Below the pieces are notes generated by a model. That model saw only the letters and a list, made by a program, of their open reading frames with translations, had not been told where the DNA came from and ran no database searches. A program made the translations under genes and the position numbers. DNA of 64,000 nt, taken from assembly GCA_009767595.1 (NCBI GenBank), contig VSDK01028655.1:208434-272433 (forward strand), written 5' to 3'. The DNA comes from Symbiodinium kawagutii (taxonomy: Eukaryota > Sar > Dinophyceae > Suessiales > Symbiodiniaceae). Shown piece after piece: positions 50,087 to 61,685 of the stretch. Position 1 is the stretch's first letter. Each line of letters opens with the position of its first letter.

Positions 50087-51251
50087 CAAACTCCGGCAAT
50101 CATCATGATTCAGGATGGATTAGTAGGAATCAATAGCAAGATGGTAGCCTATTTCCAGCTGACATTAGCCTGGAAATGATGGCCTATTTTCAATGAGACA
50201 GCTGGAAATTAGCAAGATGTTAATTGGAATGATAGCCTGTTTCCAGCTGTCTCTTGGCTATGACAATTTCAAGGCTATTGATTCATACTGGAATTAGCAT
50301 CAGGGTATTGATCCAACCTGATCACCAGTGCTAAGATGTATTATAATCATTCATACTCAGACAATTCATGGTTGAAAGTATATTCAGTATTACCATGATG
50401 CTACCAACCCATCAGTACTGTAATAATCAGTAACATCGGTACCATCAGTGATAATCAGTAATCAGTACTGATGTCAGTGTATGACAATCAATCAGTAATT
50501 ATTCAGAATCCGGTTATCCATGGTTGAAAGTACAATACACTCATCACCATCGGTTGGTAATCATGGTAAAATTCATAATCAGTATTACCATGGTAACCAT
50601 TCATTAGTAGTGGTTCCTGAGTGGTTATCCATGGTTGAAAGTTGAATCAGTATTACCATGATGATACCAACCCATCAGTACTGGAATAATCAGTAATGAT
50701 AAGTGACAATGAGTAATAATCAGTAATCAACATTCACTAATAATCAGAAATCTGCAGCAACACTCAGTAGTGATCACCAATAGCCAGCAGTGATTAACAA
50801 CAATCACAAAGATTCATCAACAACAATAAGCAATAATCATTAGCAGTCAGCTACAATAAGATATACTCGGCAAGTGCCAACAACTGACTAAGAATCATCG
50901 GGGCATGTAATCAGCAACAATCGTCAAGAATCAAGCAATACTCAGCAAGGATCGAGCAAATATCAGTTGCTATCGGTAATCAGCACATGTTCAACAATGT
51001 GACCTTGAAATCAACCAATCAGCAACATTATTCAGCCAGTATCAACTGTTACCAACCACTATCAGTTGTTATCAACCCTTATCCACCACTATGAACCATC
51101 AGTTGGTGAGGACTATCCACTTCCAACCACTATCAACCGTAACATGATTCAGCCAGTAGCAACCATTACCCTTTGGCAAGCTAACCTGGCAGTGGATTCT
51201 CAGCCTATTACGTGAAGCCCTAAAAGAACACCAATCAGTGGCAGATTTTCC
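50087..51251. other. Exon-free repeat-text region
   Basis: CAGTAATAATCAG and CAACCACTATCA text. An approximately 85-bp direct repeat (tggttgaaag, cagtattaccatgatg, taccaacccatcagtactg) occurs at 50369 and 50632. Confidence 0.5.
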
Positions 51252-51332
51252 ATGTTTTTCCATTGCCGGTTTAGGGACCGCCAGAGGGTATTCTATAACA
51301 ATAATGATAAATTACCCTGCGCTAAACTACCA

Positions 51333-51551
51333 TGGCTGGCTGGAGAATCCTCCATTGAAATCGCTGGCTTCCCAGGCTTTCCTTTGAAAAATCGTGATTT
51401 TCCATTGCAAGTTGTGAGTTTAGCAGCGGGTATCCGCTTGTCACAACGGAACGACGCGGGTCAACGCCTCCTGGGGACACCGGCAGCGTCGGCTGAGGGT
51501 ATTGCCTTGCTGGGCCCTGCACTGGGTACCTCAGAGATTGGTTGGTCCTGA
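51333..51551 (+). CDS. Candidate exon
   Basis: It reads LQVVSLAAGIRLSQRNDAGQ, then RLLGTPAASAEGIALLGPAL. The 5' part (IEIAGFPGFPLKNRDFPL) is repetitive GGAAAACC-like text also seen near 7650. Reliable part from 51407. Confidence 0.4.
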   Translation, partial: WLAGESSIEIAGFPGFPLKNRDFPLQVVSLAAGIRLSQRNDAGQRLLGTPAASAEGIALLGPALGTSEIGWS

Positions 51552-52300
51552 TGTTGTATGGTGGATGGTGGTGATTGATAGTGGTTCCTAGTGATATACC
51601 ATGAATAGATAGAAGTTATATGGAACCACTATAGTGATATACCATGGATGATGGTGGTGATTGATAGTGGTTCCTAATGATGATAATGGTTATGAATAGA
51701 TATTGGTTAATAGCAGTTATACCTATCATAGTCATAGTGGTAAACATTAATGGTTGATGGTGGTTTATAGCCGTTAAGAATAGTGGTTTACCAATGGAAA
51801 ATGATCATGGTTACTAATAATTATCCAGCAGGACTGGTCAATCAGAATCTTAAAAGTGGCCAATAGCACTTTGTAGTGGTTTATAGTGTTACATATGGGT
51901 CAATGATGGCTTGTGGTTTGTTACTAGCGGTTGATAGTGACAAATGATGATGTCTGGTTCAGCATGGTTGTATTTGATATTTCTTAACTCATGGTTAATG
52001 GTCATTATTTGCTATTGATAATAATTATGTTTATGCTAATGTTGAATCTTGGGAAATGATAATGCTAATCCAAACACATGGACTGACCATCGTGGTTAAG
52101 CATGCTAGATCATACCAAAAAACCAGGCCGAATCTTTGCAGCCATCATCGAACCATCAACTAACCGTTACAGTAAGTGACCATCACCAACCATCGTTTCT
52201 ATTGTTGGTACACCCCGTATAATTCTTGGTTGATTATCCTCTATCATGAAACAATTCCCTATAGAAAACGCCATTGATATGAGCATCAAGTGTTGATGAA
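51552..52300. other. Exon-free repeat-text region
   Basis: ATAGTGGTTCCTAGTGATATACCATG recurs at 51578 and 51627; otherwise TGATGGTTG-type text. Confidence 0.4.
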
Positions 52301-52439
52301 CCATTGCAAATTAACCATTTTACCACCTCTTCAAAACCATTTCAAAGCCATTTACAACCACCTTTTAAGCATTTTAAGCATCCATTCTTCATCCAGCACT
52401 CATCCACCATCACCGCCACGAGCCGTCACAGTGCCACGG

Positions 52440-52630
52440 GCCGCCACCGCCAACCATTCACCAATCGTTCGCATCACCAAGGCGGAAGCGTCGCCATGTC
52501 GGGATCCATCGTTCAGCCCGACAAGTGGAGTCAACACAAGAGGCGCCACGGGCCGCCCTTTAAAGGGCCATGTGACAGGGGGAGCGAGGCCAGGAGCTAC
52601 CAGGGGAGTTCTCACCAAGTGGTAGGTTGA
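52440..52630 (+). CDS. Candidate exon with SEAR motif
   Basis: It reads GGSVAMSGSIVQPDKWSQHK, then RRHGPPFKGPCDRGSEARSY. The gggagcgaggccaggagc stretch also occurs at 29871 and, diverged, at 59121. Confidence 0.35.
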
Positions 52631-52633
52631 CAA

Positions 52634-53400
52634 TGGTGAATGATCAATGGATAATGATGATGATTGAAAATGGCGTTATTGATTGTTGATGGAAACTGAC
52701 TGGGAACTGGGTTCATGATTCTTACTTAACGATGATTATCCAGAATGGTTGTTGATAATGATTATTGACAACGACTAATGATTCATAGCAATGGTTGCTT
52801 GTGGTCCAGAACGGTGTTTGTTGTTTGATCGATGGTGGTGAATCGATGGGTGAATGACGGCGATGCTTATACAACTGATGCTGATTTACTGATGGTTACT
52901 GTAACTATGATTGGTAACAATTGATTAAGAATGATCAACACATGGAAATGGTGGTTCACTCTGGACAAGTGGTAAAGAGTAAAGAGTGGTTCATGTTGGG
53001 CAACGATGGTTAATGATCCTTGATGGTTAACCCGCATTGTTGCCCATTGATTATCAATCATTATTCAACATATGGCTTGGACGCGGTTGTTTCACCGTCG
53101 GATATGCATGTTCATAATGCTTCATACTGGTTCACAAATCGCCAACATCAATCACGATTGATAGTGGAAAAAGAACTGTTTGCTGACAACTGGATATGGT
53201 CAATTGCATGATAGTGAGTGATAGCCAACAATAATTGGGCGTTTCAGCCATAGATGGGTACATTGCCATCCCAAAGTTACAACGATCGAGTCATGACATG
53301 AGTGCTGGGAAATCTTCGACTTGGGTGCCCCTATGCAGAAACACAAGTAGCCAATGACCCTGGTGTAGCCGTCGTTTCCCAGTTTTTTTTCGGTAAGTTT
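52634..53400. other. Exon-free stretch
   Basis: TGATTATCCAGAATGGTTGTTG-type text; short ORFs at 53020-53211 not credible. Confidence 0.35.
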
Positions 53401-53511
53401 CATTAGCTCTCAGTGGCGGTACTTGGCATTCTTGGCATTGCTAGTCTTGCACATCAAGCATCATCAATCTTCATCAGTTTAAATCAAGTTTCGAACATTA
53501 TCAACCACCAT

Positions 53512-53571
53512 CCAGCAGCAGCAGCAGCAGCAGCACCACCACCACCACCACCACCACCACCAACCACCATC
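53512..53571. repeat. (CAG)n(CAC)n compound microsatellite
   Basis: About seven CAG/CAA triplets followed by about twelve CAC triplets, upstream of the exon at 53625. Confidence 0.85.
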
Positions 53572-53624
53572 CAACCACCAACCATCATCCACCATCCACC
53601 ATCCACCAGCTATCCACCAGCCCT

Positions 53625-53778
53625 AGAACTTCCCCTTAGCCGCGGCTGTCACAGGACGCTCATCTTCCTGGCTGTCATCAGTACGGTGGCGGCTCTGCTC
53701 GCAGCCATGCTGCCCTACGTGCCCAGCTCCATGTTCTGGCCCCTTGGCGCATGGGGCGCGTGGCGCCTGGTGACTTGA
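53625..53778 (+). CDS. Candidate exon with one membrane helix
   Basis: It reads LPLSRGCHRTLIFLAVISTV, then AALLAAMLPYVPSSMFWPLG and AWGAWRLVT. A 20-residue hydrophobic helix follows a basic turn, as at the start of a transporter helix. GC3-rich. Confidence 0.45.
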
Positions 53779-54491
53779 GCTACCAGGGCCCCTAAGATGT
53801 GGAGAAAGCAGCGTTTCGACTGCTGGTTATGATTTTTGCTGCTTGGTATAGGGAGTAGTAGTGGCTAAGAACGGTTTTTGCAAGCTGATTGGTGGTTTTA
53901 GTGATGGTTTTAGGTTGTTGAAAGGGGATTACAAGCAACAATAGTCGTGAAACGACTAGTGCTTGGTGCTTTGACGTGTTAGATTTTCCTGGGTCTTGGG
54001 GGTGGTTAGTTGATGGACGAATACGTTTCAGAGGGGTTGAAACCGTTTACCAGTATATCTTGATTAGCTATATATATATATGCAACACCCTAGTGGTGCG
54101 CTTTGGAAGATCAGTATTGCCAAGTGGAGAATTCGGCTGGTTGGTTTCCAATAGGCTGTTGACAGCTCTGGTGATCAACAACTGCTAATGGTTGCTGGTT
54201 TCAAGATAATTTGTTATTCTGTGCTGTTTGCAACCACACCTAGGAATGATTATTTGATTTACCAGCATGTTTTTGGGATGGCGTAACTACCAACCAACCA
54301 GTTTAGCATTATTGACTTGTCCACGATTGTTAACCATAGCCATCAACCATTAACAAATATGGACCGTCATGATTGACCACTGTTAAGCATTTTTATCAAC
54401 CATTAGCCATGAATCATTAGTCATCACTAGCCATCATTAAGCAGGTAAATCAGTTCTTGGTCATGAATGATGAATCACTCACCATCACTAT

Positions 54492-54628
54492 CAAGGTGGG
54501 ACCTCAATCAGCTATAAGTTGGGTTACAACTAGGGTACTGTAGGTTCCAGTGATGGCAGATCTAAGTAAACATAACTATAATTGACTGGCCCTATAAGCC
54601 ATGTTACCACGTTTGTGGGCCCACCTTG
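54492..54628. mobile_element. Family-D TIR element
   Basis: Left caaggtgggacctc, right gtgggcccaccttg. Interior tataagttgggttacaacta and catgttaccac. On the minus strand its tip supplies AACAAG|GTGGGCCC to the exon at 54625. Confidence 0.65.
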
Positions 54629-54800
54629 TTCTAAGCATTGTAAGTCATTTGTCACACAGGTGAACTGCTCGGCGCACGTCCCACTTCGGACCCAGGCCCT
54701 CCATGTTTGTAACCTTCTTTGCAGCTGGCGGAGTCTATCCCGCAGCGTTTCTTGGACAGCAGGGGTGGGGTGGTGGATGGGTTTAAGTGTGGAGAAGCAA
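54625..54800 (-). CDS. Candidate minus-strand coiled-coil exon
   Basis: It reads AVQETLRDRLRQLQRRLQTW, then RAWVRSGTCAEQFTCVTNDL and QCLEQ, ending at CAAG|GTGGGC of the family-D element. The plus strand is also open but less regular. Confidence 0.5.
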
Positions 54801-55022
54801 CAAATATCAAAGGCATTGTGAGATATAGTAGGGATCCGTAGGGTATAACCCACAAACCCACGAAAGGACACTAATGATTTGTGGGTTCAATAGATGAGTG
54901 TATGTATTGGGCTAGAAATGGACACTAATGGATGATTTGGGTGCTCAAGACGCTATAGAGGTATCCCATTTAGTGCTGATTGTTGCTGTGTCCCTGTCTT
55001 GCACTAGCCCTGTTGTGGATGA

Positions 55023-55172
55023 TTAGCCACCGTTCGCTGCAGTTTGGGCTATGGCGGCTATGGTGACAGCCCAGCAAGAACAAACGTTGTTGATTCTGGT
55101 GACCATTGCCACAAGATACCCGCAGCTTTGATTGAATCCCTGTCCATGTTGCCATTTGATGGGCGTGGCTGA
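55023..55172 (+). CDS. Candidate exon, 49 codons
   Basis: It reads GYGGYGDSPARTNVVDSGDH, then CHKIPAALIESLSMLPFDGR. Other frames, including an 84-aa minus ORF, are open here too. Confidence 0.35.
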   Translation, partial: LATVRCSLGYGGYGDSPARTNVVDSGDHCHKIPAALIESLSMLPFDGRG

Positions 55173-55288
55173 CCCAGGCAAGGCATCATCAACATTGTCG
55201 CGACCTGAGAGCGGTGCTTGAAGCGCATCACTTCGAGTTGCAAGCGACCAGAAGGTGTTACATCCCCAAGTGGCCAATTTCTCGTTAG
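55160..55288 (+). CDS. Candidate exon, 42 codons
   Basis: It reads WAWLTQARHHQHCRDLRAVL, then EAHHFELQATRRCYIPKWPI. Strong helix and codon bias. It overlaps the previous frame by a few bases, so only one boundary can be right. Confidence 0.45.
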   Translation, partial: WAWLTQARHHQHCRDLRAVLEAHHFELQATRRCYIPKWPISR

Positions 55289-55421
55289 ATTTGCCGCGAA
55301 GAACCTACCAACATCTAAGAACCGCGATGGCTATGGCTCTGGTTGCTTATCAATGCTCTATAGTAGGTGGTGCCAACCATCATATGGATGTATTGCATAC
55401 AGTAAGTAGTAGTGTAGCACA

Positions 55422-55533
55422 TAGATGGGTGATTCTTAAAATAGGGAACCCCTCAAAATAGTTGGCTTATTGCTAGAAATGATTCAGATTGGATGATTGA
55501 GGGATACCCCCTTTTTTAAAGAAACCACCATAC
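55422..55533. mobile_element. Family-B TIR element
   Basis: Left tgggtgattcttaaaatagg, right ccccttttttaaagaaacca. Core ggcttattgctagaaatgat is the family signature. Confidence 0.65.
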
Positions 55534-55615
55534 ACCCCTGCGCTTGCATGCGGATGTGATATATACATGTCAGGGATCAATATTGCGGATTCAGTGAGGA
55601 ACATGGAAATGCTAG

Positions 55616-55810
55616 TTGATCATGGTGTTCTGTTCAGCCAGCATTCCCAAGTTCTGGCAGGTCCCAGATCACAGCCACCAGCGTCAAAAATCCGCTGTTG
55701 TGCCCGTGGCAGTTTTGCTTACCATGTATAGCCAAGTCCGCTTGATTTTGAGTTGCCAGGTGAGTTTTGCCTTAGATGATCGTCCCATCGAATTTTATAG
55801 ATTCACATAG
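55616..55810 (+). CDS. Candidate exon
   Basis: It reads IPKFWQVPDHSHQRQKSAVV, then PVAVLLTMYSQVRLILSCQV. The donor CCAG|GTGAGT at about 55758 is canonical, so the exon likely ends there. Confidence 0.45.
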   Translation: MIMVFCSASIPKFWQVPDHSHQRQKSAVVPVAVLLTMYSQVRLILSCQVSFALDDRPIEFYRFT

Positions 55811-56300
55811 CTGGGAAATGATCTTTGACTCAGATGTTCTGCCAGGGTCACTTGGTTGGATCATCCATGAATCCATGGCCCCATGGCGATATCCGTCGAC
55901 TTATTCCCTGCGTTCGACTGGTCCAGGTGGATCCCATATCATGAGAGCATCATAGACCATGTCAACCACCAAACGTTTGTTCAACCATGTTCACCAAGCA
56001 AACGCCAAAGCATAGCTGGAAAGAAAGACATCCTGAAGCCATCCATCAGTTCATCACCATCTTCACCATCCCCCATCCGTTACCCATCAGCCATGAATGT
56101 ATGGTGGATGGGTCACTTGGATGGTCACTTGGATGGATTTACCCATACCATCCATGGTTAATCAATGGTTAAGATAGTCAATCATTGAACCAACCATGAC
56201 CATCCCCCATCCGTTACCCATCCAACCATTCACCATCCAAGTGACCCATCCACCCATCATTCCTCAGCGCTCGCCATCCTTCGTTGATCCACGCGTCTAG

Positions 56301-56444
56301 GCCTTAACCTCGAGTCGTGTCATCGAGGCATCCGTGTACCAGGCACCGGAAACCGGGGTCGCTGTGACGATACATGCCGTTGATCAGCGGGACACGGTGC
56401 AACTTCGCGACACCGTTGGTGTTGAAAATGGATGGCACAACTAG
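56301..56444 (+). CDS. Candidate exon, 47 codons
   Basis: Right after gcgtctag: ALTSSRVIEASVYQAPETGV, then AVTIHAVDQRDTVQLRDTVG. Strand-rich, good bias, typical AG|G acceptor. Unknown family. Confidence 0.5.
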   Translation, partial: ALTSSRVIEASVYQAPETGVAVTIHAVDQRDTVQLRDTVGVENGWHN

Positions 56445-57052
56445 ACCTTCATTGCTGGTGAAAATGACACTTCGGTGTTGAATGATGACACTTTGGCGTT
56501 GAATTTGCTGTTGAAAATGGGAGGGAAATGAATGTTCACCCCCTTTTCGCTACTCGCAAGAGGATTGCCAGCTATGCCAATGCCAAGACTGGGGGTGGTT
56601 TAGTAACAGCTGCAGCTACCATGAATCCCTAGAATACCAACCCCCAGACGTTAGTGAGTTTTATCATGCGATTGGCTGACATCAATCATGATAAACCCAC
56701 TGGTAATGCTTGCTGCTCATCATCGGGTTACAAAATGTCACAACCATCATCAAGAAACGTCGTCACACTATCAGTATCATTGACAAAGCACATTACTCTC
56801 AGAAAACAATGTTGATGGCCGTTCTCAACCAATCTGCTCAACATGCAACCGCTATCAACCAATATCACCAGCCTATGTCCATCATTACCCGATACCATTA
56901 AAGCCGCATCATCAACCACGAGTACTACCACCATAAGAGGATATGACGAAGCTACAACCATGATGAATCAACATGATGGTCAATATGACCCTATAACCAT
57001 TATGAATCAACATGGCTGACCCTATAACATTTTATCACCATCAACTAATGGC

Positions 57053-57181
57053 ATGAACCAACCAGTGGCCAGTTTCGATCGCCCTAAAAGTGCAAGCCAC
57101 CGGTGCTTCGAGGTTCAGCTGAACAACATCTTGTTTGCGATGCCAATGCCCTACGCCATTGGAAAGGCCAGCTGGGATTGA
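57053..57181 (+). CDS. Small ORF, 42 aa
   Basis: It reads MNQPVASFDRPKSASHRCFE, then VQLNNILFAMPMPYAIGKAS. Could be a first or internal exon (acceptor possible at gtggccag). Confidence 0.45.
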   Translation: MNQPVASFDRPKSASHRCFEVQLNNILFAMPMPYAIGKASWD

Positions 57182-57359
57182 GCATCCCACGGGATTTTTT
57201 CAGGGTTCGTTCAGCTACCTTATAGGGTTTATAAACCATCGCTATTATGGCTATGTCGTAGTTATAAGCTACCTAAGTGGGGAACGTAAACATGGGGGTT
57301 GTTCAGCCATTTGGAAATGGTATGACTGTATAATGCACTTGAAATGGTAGTCACTAACC

Positions 57360-57560
57360 ATGGTTACATTCACCAGTCACCAGCCGTGGGATGATCATCC
57401 CAGTATCCCCAGTTTCCGGACGATGCCCAAAGATTTCCTAAAACTCGTGGGAGTTCCGCCACCATGGTTGGCAAGTACACCTACCGGCGACCTGGACAAG
57501 CTTTGGCTGTCAACCATGGTTCCATTCACTTTCTTTTGCGTAGCCGTTAGGAGATGCTGA
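57360..57560 (+). CDS. Candidate exon, 66 codons
   Basis: It reads HPSIPSFRTMPKDFLKLVGV, then PPPWLASTPTGDLDKLWLST. The end (MVPFTFFCVAVRRC) may be read-through. Confidence 0.45.
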   Translation: MVTFTSHQPWDDHPSIPSFRTMPKDFLKLVGVPPPWLASTPTGDLDKLWLSTMVPFTFFCVAVRRC

Positions 57561-57942
57561 CATCGACCAACGCTGGTTGGTGTTAGCCATCATTCACATG
57601 ATTCCCTCAGGCTTCACATTTTTGACCCTGCCAAGGCCAACTATCAAAAAAGAGCGTCCAAATTCTGGTTTCTTAATCAATGATGCTGCTTAGATTTGGA
57701 TATGCCTCTTCGCTATCAATCATTATGCGCATAATCATGGCAAGTCAGAACGTTCTCAGCGAAGAATCGTCATAAATCCACTATCGACCATTGTCAAGCA
57801 TTATCAAGCATTATTACTAGAAATAATGAAAAACCATTACATCCATATCAAAACAAGCATCATCATTGGCTATCCATTAGATCCATATTTTCCAGAAGAA
57901 ATCATTCGTGGATACCCTTGTTCTTTGCGCCTTCCCCGCTAG

Positions 57943-58014
57943 CCCTGCAGCTTGCCAGTGATCGACGAGGAACTTAGCCTCATGATTATGGCGCTAAACG
58001 ATATGCATTGCTGA
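57943..58014 (+). CDS. Short candidate exon
   Basis: After cccgctag: PCSLPVIDEELSLMIMALND then MHC. Very short. Confidence 0.3.
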   Translation, partial: PCSLPVIDEELSLMIMALNDMHC

Positions 58015-59050
58015 TAGGCTTCATGATATGGCTAAATGAAGTAATGGATGGCGTTTATATGGTGATAAAATGACCAGTACACTGGTGATCACCAGTATTA
58101 CGATCATGAACATTTGATGAATTGATGTGGATCATTGTTGCCTATCACTATCATAATCATCAACTACCGTATGGTGGTCTCTCTAGGTAGTGGGAACCCC
58201 CAAAGGTATGGTTGGCTTATGCATGTAAATGACTAAAATGGATTGATTTGAGCGACCCCTATTTCGAGAAACACCCATATTCACCGTTTTAATTAGCACC
58301 AGTTGATCATTGTAATCTCTAAACTAGCTGATGATGCTAGTCATAGACATCATTCACAAAATGTCACCACATGTTTGTGAGTGCCGGGCCAATCTGATAT
58401 CCCGTGTTGAATGATAGACACCGTTTGGTTCATCACTGATGGTCTTGAGAACCATGGTCATCATAATTAAGACTGTGAAAGCTACCGTCAACATTTGTGA
58501 GGTATCCATAGTTATCCAAGGTAGACCATTCTGCACCATCATTGTCCATTGATGGTTAATGGTAGATGTGCGTATGTTAAATAGATATCATTTTACATTG
58601 CGGTTAATCACAAATACGCGTAAATGATCAACTACCGTTTGGCCATCCCCAAGCCGCCATGTAACCACGACTATAGCCATTCACTGGTAGATACTTGTAT
58701 ATTTCCATGTCATTGATTGCCCTTGATAACCGTTTTAACCTATGACCATGGATCGCCATTCAACCATTTCAAACATATCCACCTACAACCATACTTACGC
58801 CATTCAACGATATCATGGATCACTATAAACACCATCCTTGATTCGCCACTTGGATGCGCAGTTGGAGTCAAAACCGGGCATACCCCTGCTTAGGATATTT
58901 TAAGGGGTTCTAACTTACTAACATCCCCTCAACCAGGTTCATAAAACGGGGTTAACCACGATGGTGTTTTTAACCCTGTGGATATAACCAGGTTAAAATG
59001 GGGTTTATAACACCCCATTGCCATGGTTAGTTCACAGTTCCTATCCAGGG
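58015..59050. other. Exon-free stretch with one TIR element
   Basis: TTGATTATC/AACCATTTC text, a family-B element (58170-58280), and near 58940-59015 repeated aaccaggtt/ggggttaaccacg phrases. No exon seen. Confidence 0.4.
58170..58280. mobile_element. Family-B TIR element
   Basis: Left tatggtggtctctctaggta, right cccctatttcgagaaacacc. Core ggttggcttatgcatgtaaa. Confidence 0.65.
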
Positions 59051-59179
59051 ATGCACGTCCCTGCACAGGCCATGGATTCGTGGAGCATTGGAGCATCCTT
59101 TCGCCTCGTGGCATTGCTTCAGGTGGCAGGGAGCGAAGCCAGGGATAGGTATGGACGGTGCTTCAGCTGGTGGAAGTGA
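59051..59179 (+). CDS. Small ORF, 42 aa
   Basis: It reads MHVPAQAMDSWSIGASFRLV, then ALLQVAGSEARDRYGRCFSW. The central helix is hydrophobic. The gcagggagcgaagccaggg stretch recalls 29871 and 52582. Confidence 0.4.
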   Translation: MHVPAQAMDSWSIGASFRLVALLQVAGSEARDRYGRCFSWWK

Positions 59180-59578
59180 TCGAATTGGTGGTAGCGTTGG
59201 GGTGCTAACCACGATGAATGGCTGGGTTTAATCCCCTTTTATGATGGAAAAGTAGTGGTTTCTGTGATTTTTCCTTATTCAATTTGAGATGGTTGGCTGA
59301 TTGTCGAATACGTTTTGGAAATTGTTTTTCGCCACCAGCCAGTGATGAATGATGGTGGTCAGTTGTGGTTGATGATGGTTTATAGTTCTTGGGTAGTAGG
59401 GGGTTCTCATGGTGAGGGATGGTCAATGATGGGTAAGGGTGCTTCGCAATGGTGTAATGACGTTGCAAATGGTGCCAGACCATCAACCATGAGTGCCAAC
59501 AAAATTGTCAACAGATGGGGGTTTGATAATGATGCAGTTTGAGGGTTGATGGCTGACTACTGGTGATTTGCATCATTT

Positions 59579-59875
59579 TTGGGGAGGGTTGTTGTCTTTT
59601 GGCATGAAAAGAGTAGCACGACATGGCACGACCCCGTTGCCGCAATCCCTCAGTGCTTAGTTTTGCTCTTCTCGAGGCTGGGAACCAGTTACACCTTGGA
59701 AGTAAGATGGCAATGGCCAACCCTGGTTGACCATGATGGGAATGTGTTCCCCAACAGCTGTTTATGGCTTTACTTTGGTGAATATTATTCATTGGAACTT
59801 GTTCCCCAATGGTTAAGAATGATTCTGTGCTGTTGCGGAAAAGTTGGTTTGTCAATCAACAATGGTACCTACTGA
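59579..59875 (+). CDS. Candidate ORF, 98 codons
   Basis: It reads TWHDPVAAIPQCLVLLFSRL, then GTSYTLEVRWQWPTLVDHDG and YSLELVPQWLRMILCCCGKV. Preferred to the 115-aa minus ORF on hydrophobic pattern. Confidence 0.35.
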   Translation: MGRVVVFWHEKSSTTWHDPVAAIPQCLVLLFSRLGTSYTLEVRWQWPTLVDHDGNVFPNSCLWLYFGEYYSLELVPQWLRMILCCCGKVGLSINNGTY

Positions 59876-60276
59876 CCATCCGATGAAAGATAATATTTAC
59901 GGGTAAAGCACCAGTTTTGGGGGTACGTACATCATTTTAGACCAACCCAGATCCCCTGTGTGAAATCCCAAATGTTCAGCAATTCAATTTGTCAGTTGTG
60001 AAGCACGCGCACATTGGGCACCATGCATGGGCACACCCCTTGTGATCACCCAGTCAGCCGTATCATTCATCATCAATGCTTGGCACACCATCATAAATCA
60101 TAATTCACCGGTAATCATGATTAACCAGCTTACAACCTGCTGACCGGATTTGTTCAGCAACATTTCAGCTGTCGTTGTGAAAACCAGCAGCTGCTTAGGT
60201 TTAAAGCAATTTAAATTACCAATTTGATTACCAATTTCCCAATTTGAACATACCATTTAATTATGCCTAGGTTTAA

Positions 60277-60510
60277 ATCAGCATTTTTCATGCGGATGAT
60301 TTCACTCTCCGTAACTTGTGGTTCACCAGGCGCCCCGTTCGGATCGTTCCGCCGGGTCTCGCGGTGCCTCCCGGCAGCTGGTTCCACGACCGCTGCTTCG
60401 CCGACCAGGTGGTGGCAGCGGCTGGTTTTTCGCTGGCAGTTCTCTTTGCAGACTTCGAAGAGGAGAGATGGGTGGAAAGGACGAGGGATGCTGAAAAGTA
60501 TGGGTCTTGA
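60277..60510 (+). CDS. Candidate exon, 77 codons, strong bias
   Basis: It reads ADDFTLRNLWFTRRPVRIVP, then PGLAVPPGSWFHDRCFADQV and VAAAGFSLAVLFADFEEERW, ending ERTRDAEKYGS. Third positions mostly G/C; the antisense is poor. Unknown family. Confidence 0.55.
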   Translation: MSIFHADDFTLRNLWFTRRPVRIVPPGLAVPPGSWFHDRCFADQVVAAAGFSLAVLFADFEEERWVERTRDAEKYGS

Positions 60511-60700
60511 ATGTTGGTGTTTTGAAGGTGGTTCAATGATGGGTTGGTGGTTTAGTGATGCTTTAATGATGGTTTGATGATAATTTGATGATGATTTTAT
60601 GATGGCTTAGTGGTGATTCAGTGGTGGTTTGAGAAATGATGATGCGATAATAGCTGTTTGAGAAGGGCCATTTCCCAAAAAATGATGGTGATGTTGAAAT

Positions 60701-60904
60701 GTGGCTGTTGACAGTAGCTTTGCCAAGATCAATCTTGGCGATTCGGCTGGATGTTCTGACGTAGCAATCAGCCCAGTGACTGGATCAATCCATGGTAAAC
60801 GCAGCCGCAGGTGTACGACTTGGGTCATGTTTCAGCGATTCAAGTCCAGGGGTGGTGAGTGCTGGGACAATCTCCCAGATGAGGATCAGCAGCATATTTC
60901 ATAG
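60701..60904 (+). CDS. Candidate exon, 67 codons
   Basis: It reads VDSSFAKINLGDSAGCSDVA, then ISPVTGSIHGKRSRRCTTWV and KSRGGECWDNLPDEDQQHIS. Soluble, protein-like throughout. Confidence 0.45.
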   Translation: MAVDSSFAKINLGDSAGCSDVAISPVTGSIHGKRSRRCTTWVMFQRFKSRGGECWDNLPDEDQQHIS

Positions 60905-61353
60905 TTTCCATGGGCCACAAAAACCCTCCAAAAGGTTGGCTTTTAGGCTCCAGACTACGGATAGTTATAACCTACAAAAATGATAGATTTGGGGGCTAAT
61001 GATATCATATGAGCATGAATGGTTCATGAACGGATGAACGAATGATGGTTGATGATTGAGCAGCATGGGCGAAGCATCATAAACCATGATTCACGGTCAT
61101 AAACCAATTTCAACCATGATCAGAAAGCACCGTACCCATCATGGACCATAGTGAAGAATCCTTCACTCTCATTGAGCATGATCAAGCGTAATCCGCCAAC
61201 CAGGCACCCATCAATAAGTATCATTGATCATAATAGATAACAATCTACAAGTTGATAAACATCCTTCAACAATCGTTTCATCATCATGAAACATCATTGA
61301 CCAATGTGTTTGCCAGGCGTGTTGCCAGGCATTGACCGAAACTTGGAACCACC

Positions 61354-61518
61354 ATGACTCAAGTGACAGGCGAAGCTTTTGGCCCAGGAACGAAACGCTT
61401 GGGGTCGAATTTCTTCCCCAGATCCCTTGCTCAACATGGAGGAGGGCGTGCCATGACGCAGCTGAGCGGGTTTGGGACCGCCATGATGGTGCCTGTTCAC
61501 CAGCAGCAACATCCATAG
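61354..61518 (+). CDS. Small ORF, 54 aa
   Basis: It reads MTQVTGEAFGPGTKRLGSNF, then FPRSLAQHGGGRAMTQLSGF. A 126-aa minus ORF (61211-61591) overlaps but is less regular. Confidence 0.45.
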   Translation: MTQVTGEAFGPGTKRLGSNFFPRSLAQHGGGRAMTQLSGFGTAMMVPVHQQQHP

Positions 61519-61685
61519 TAACCATTGTTTGTACTAGGGATTTATCTAATAAATCTAATCCAGCTATAGATTCTACTATTATTGTTAACAAATCTCTAGT
61601 AATTTATAGTAACAATGATCTAATCTATTACTACTAGGGATTCATTACTACTAGGTTAACCAGCTATAGTCGAACTGAGTTTTAG

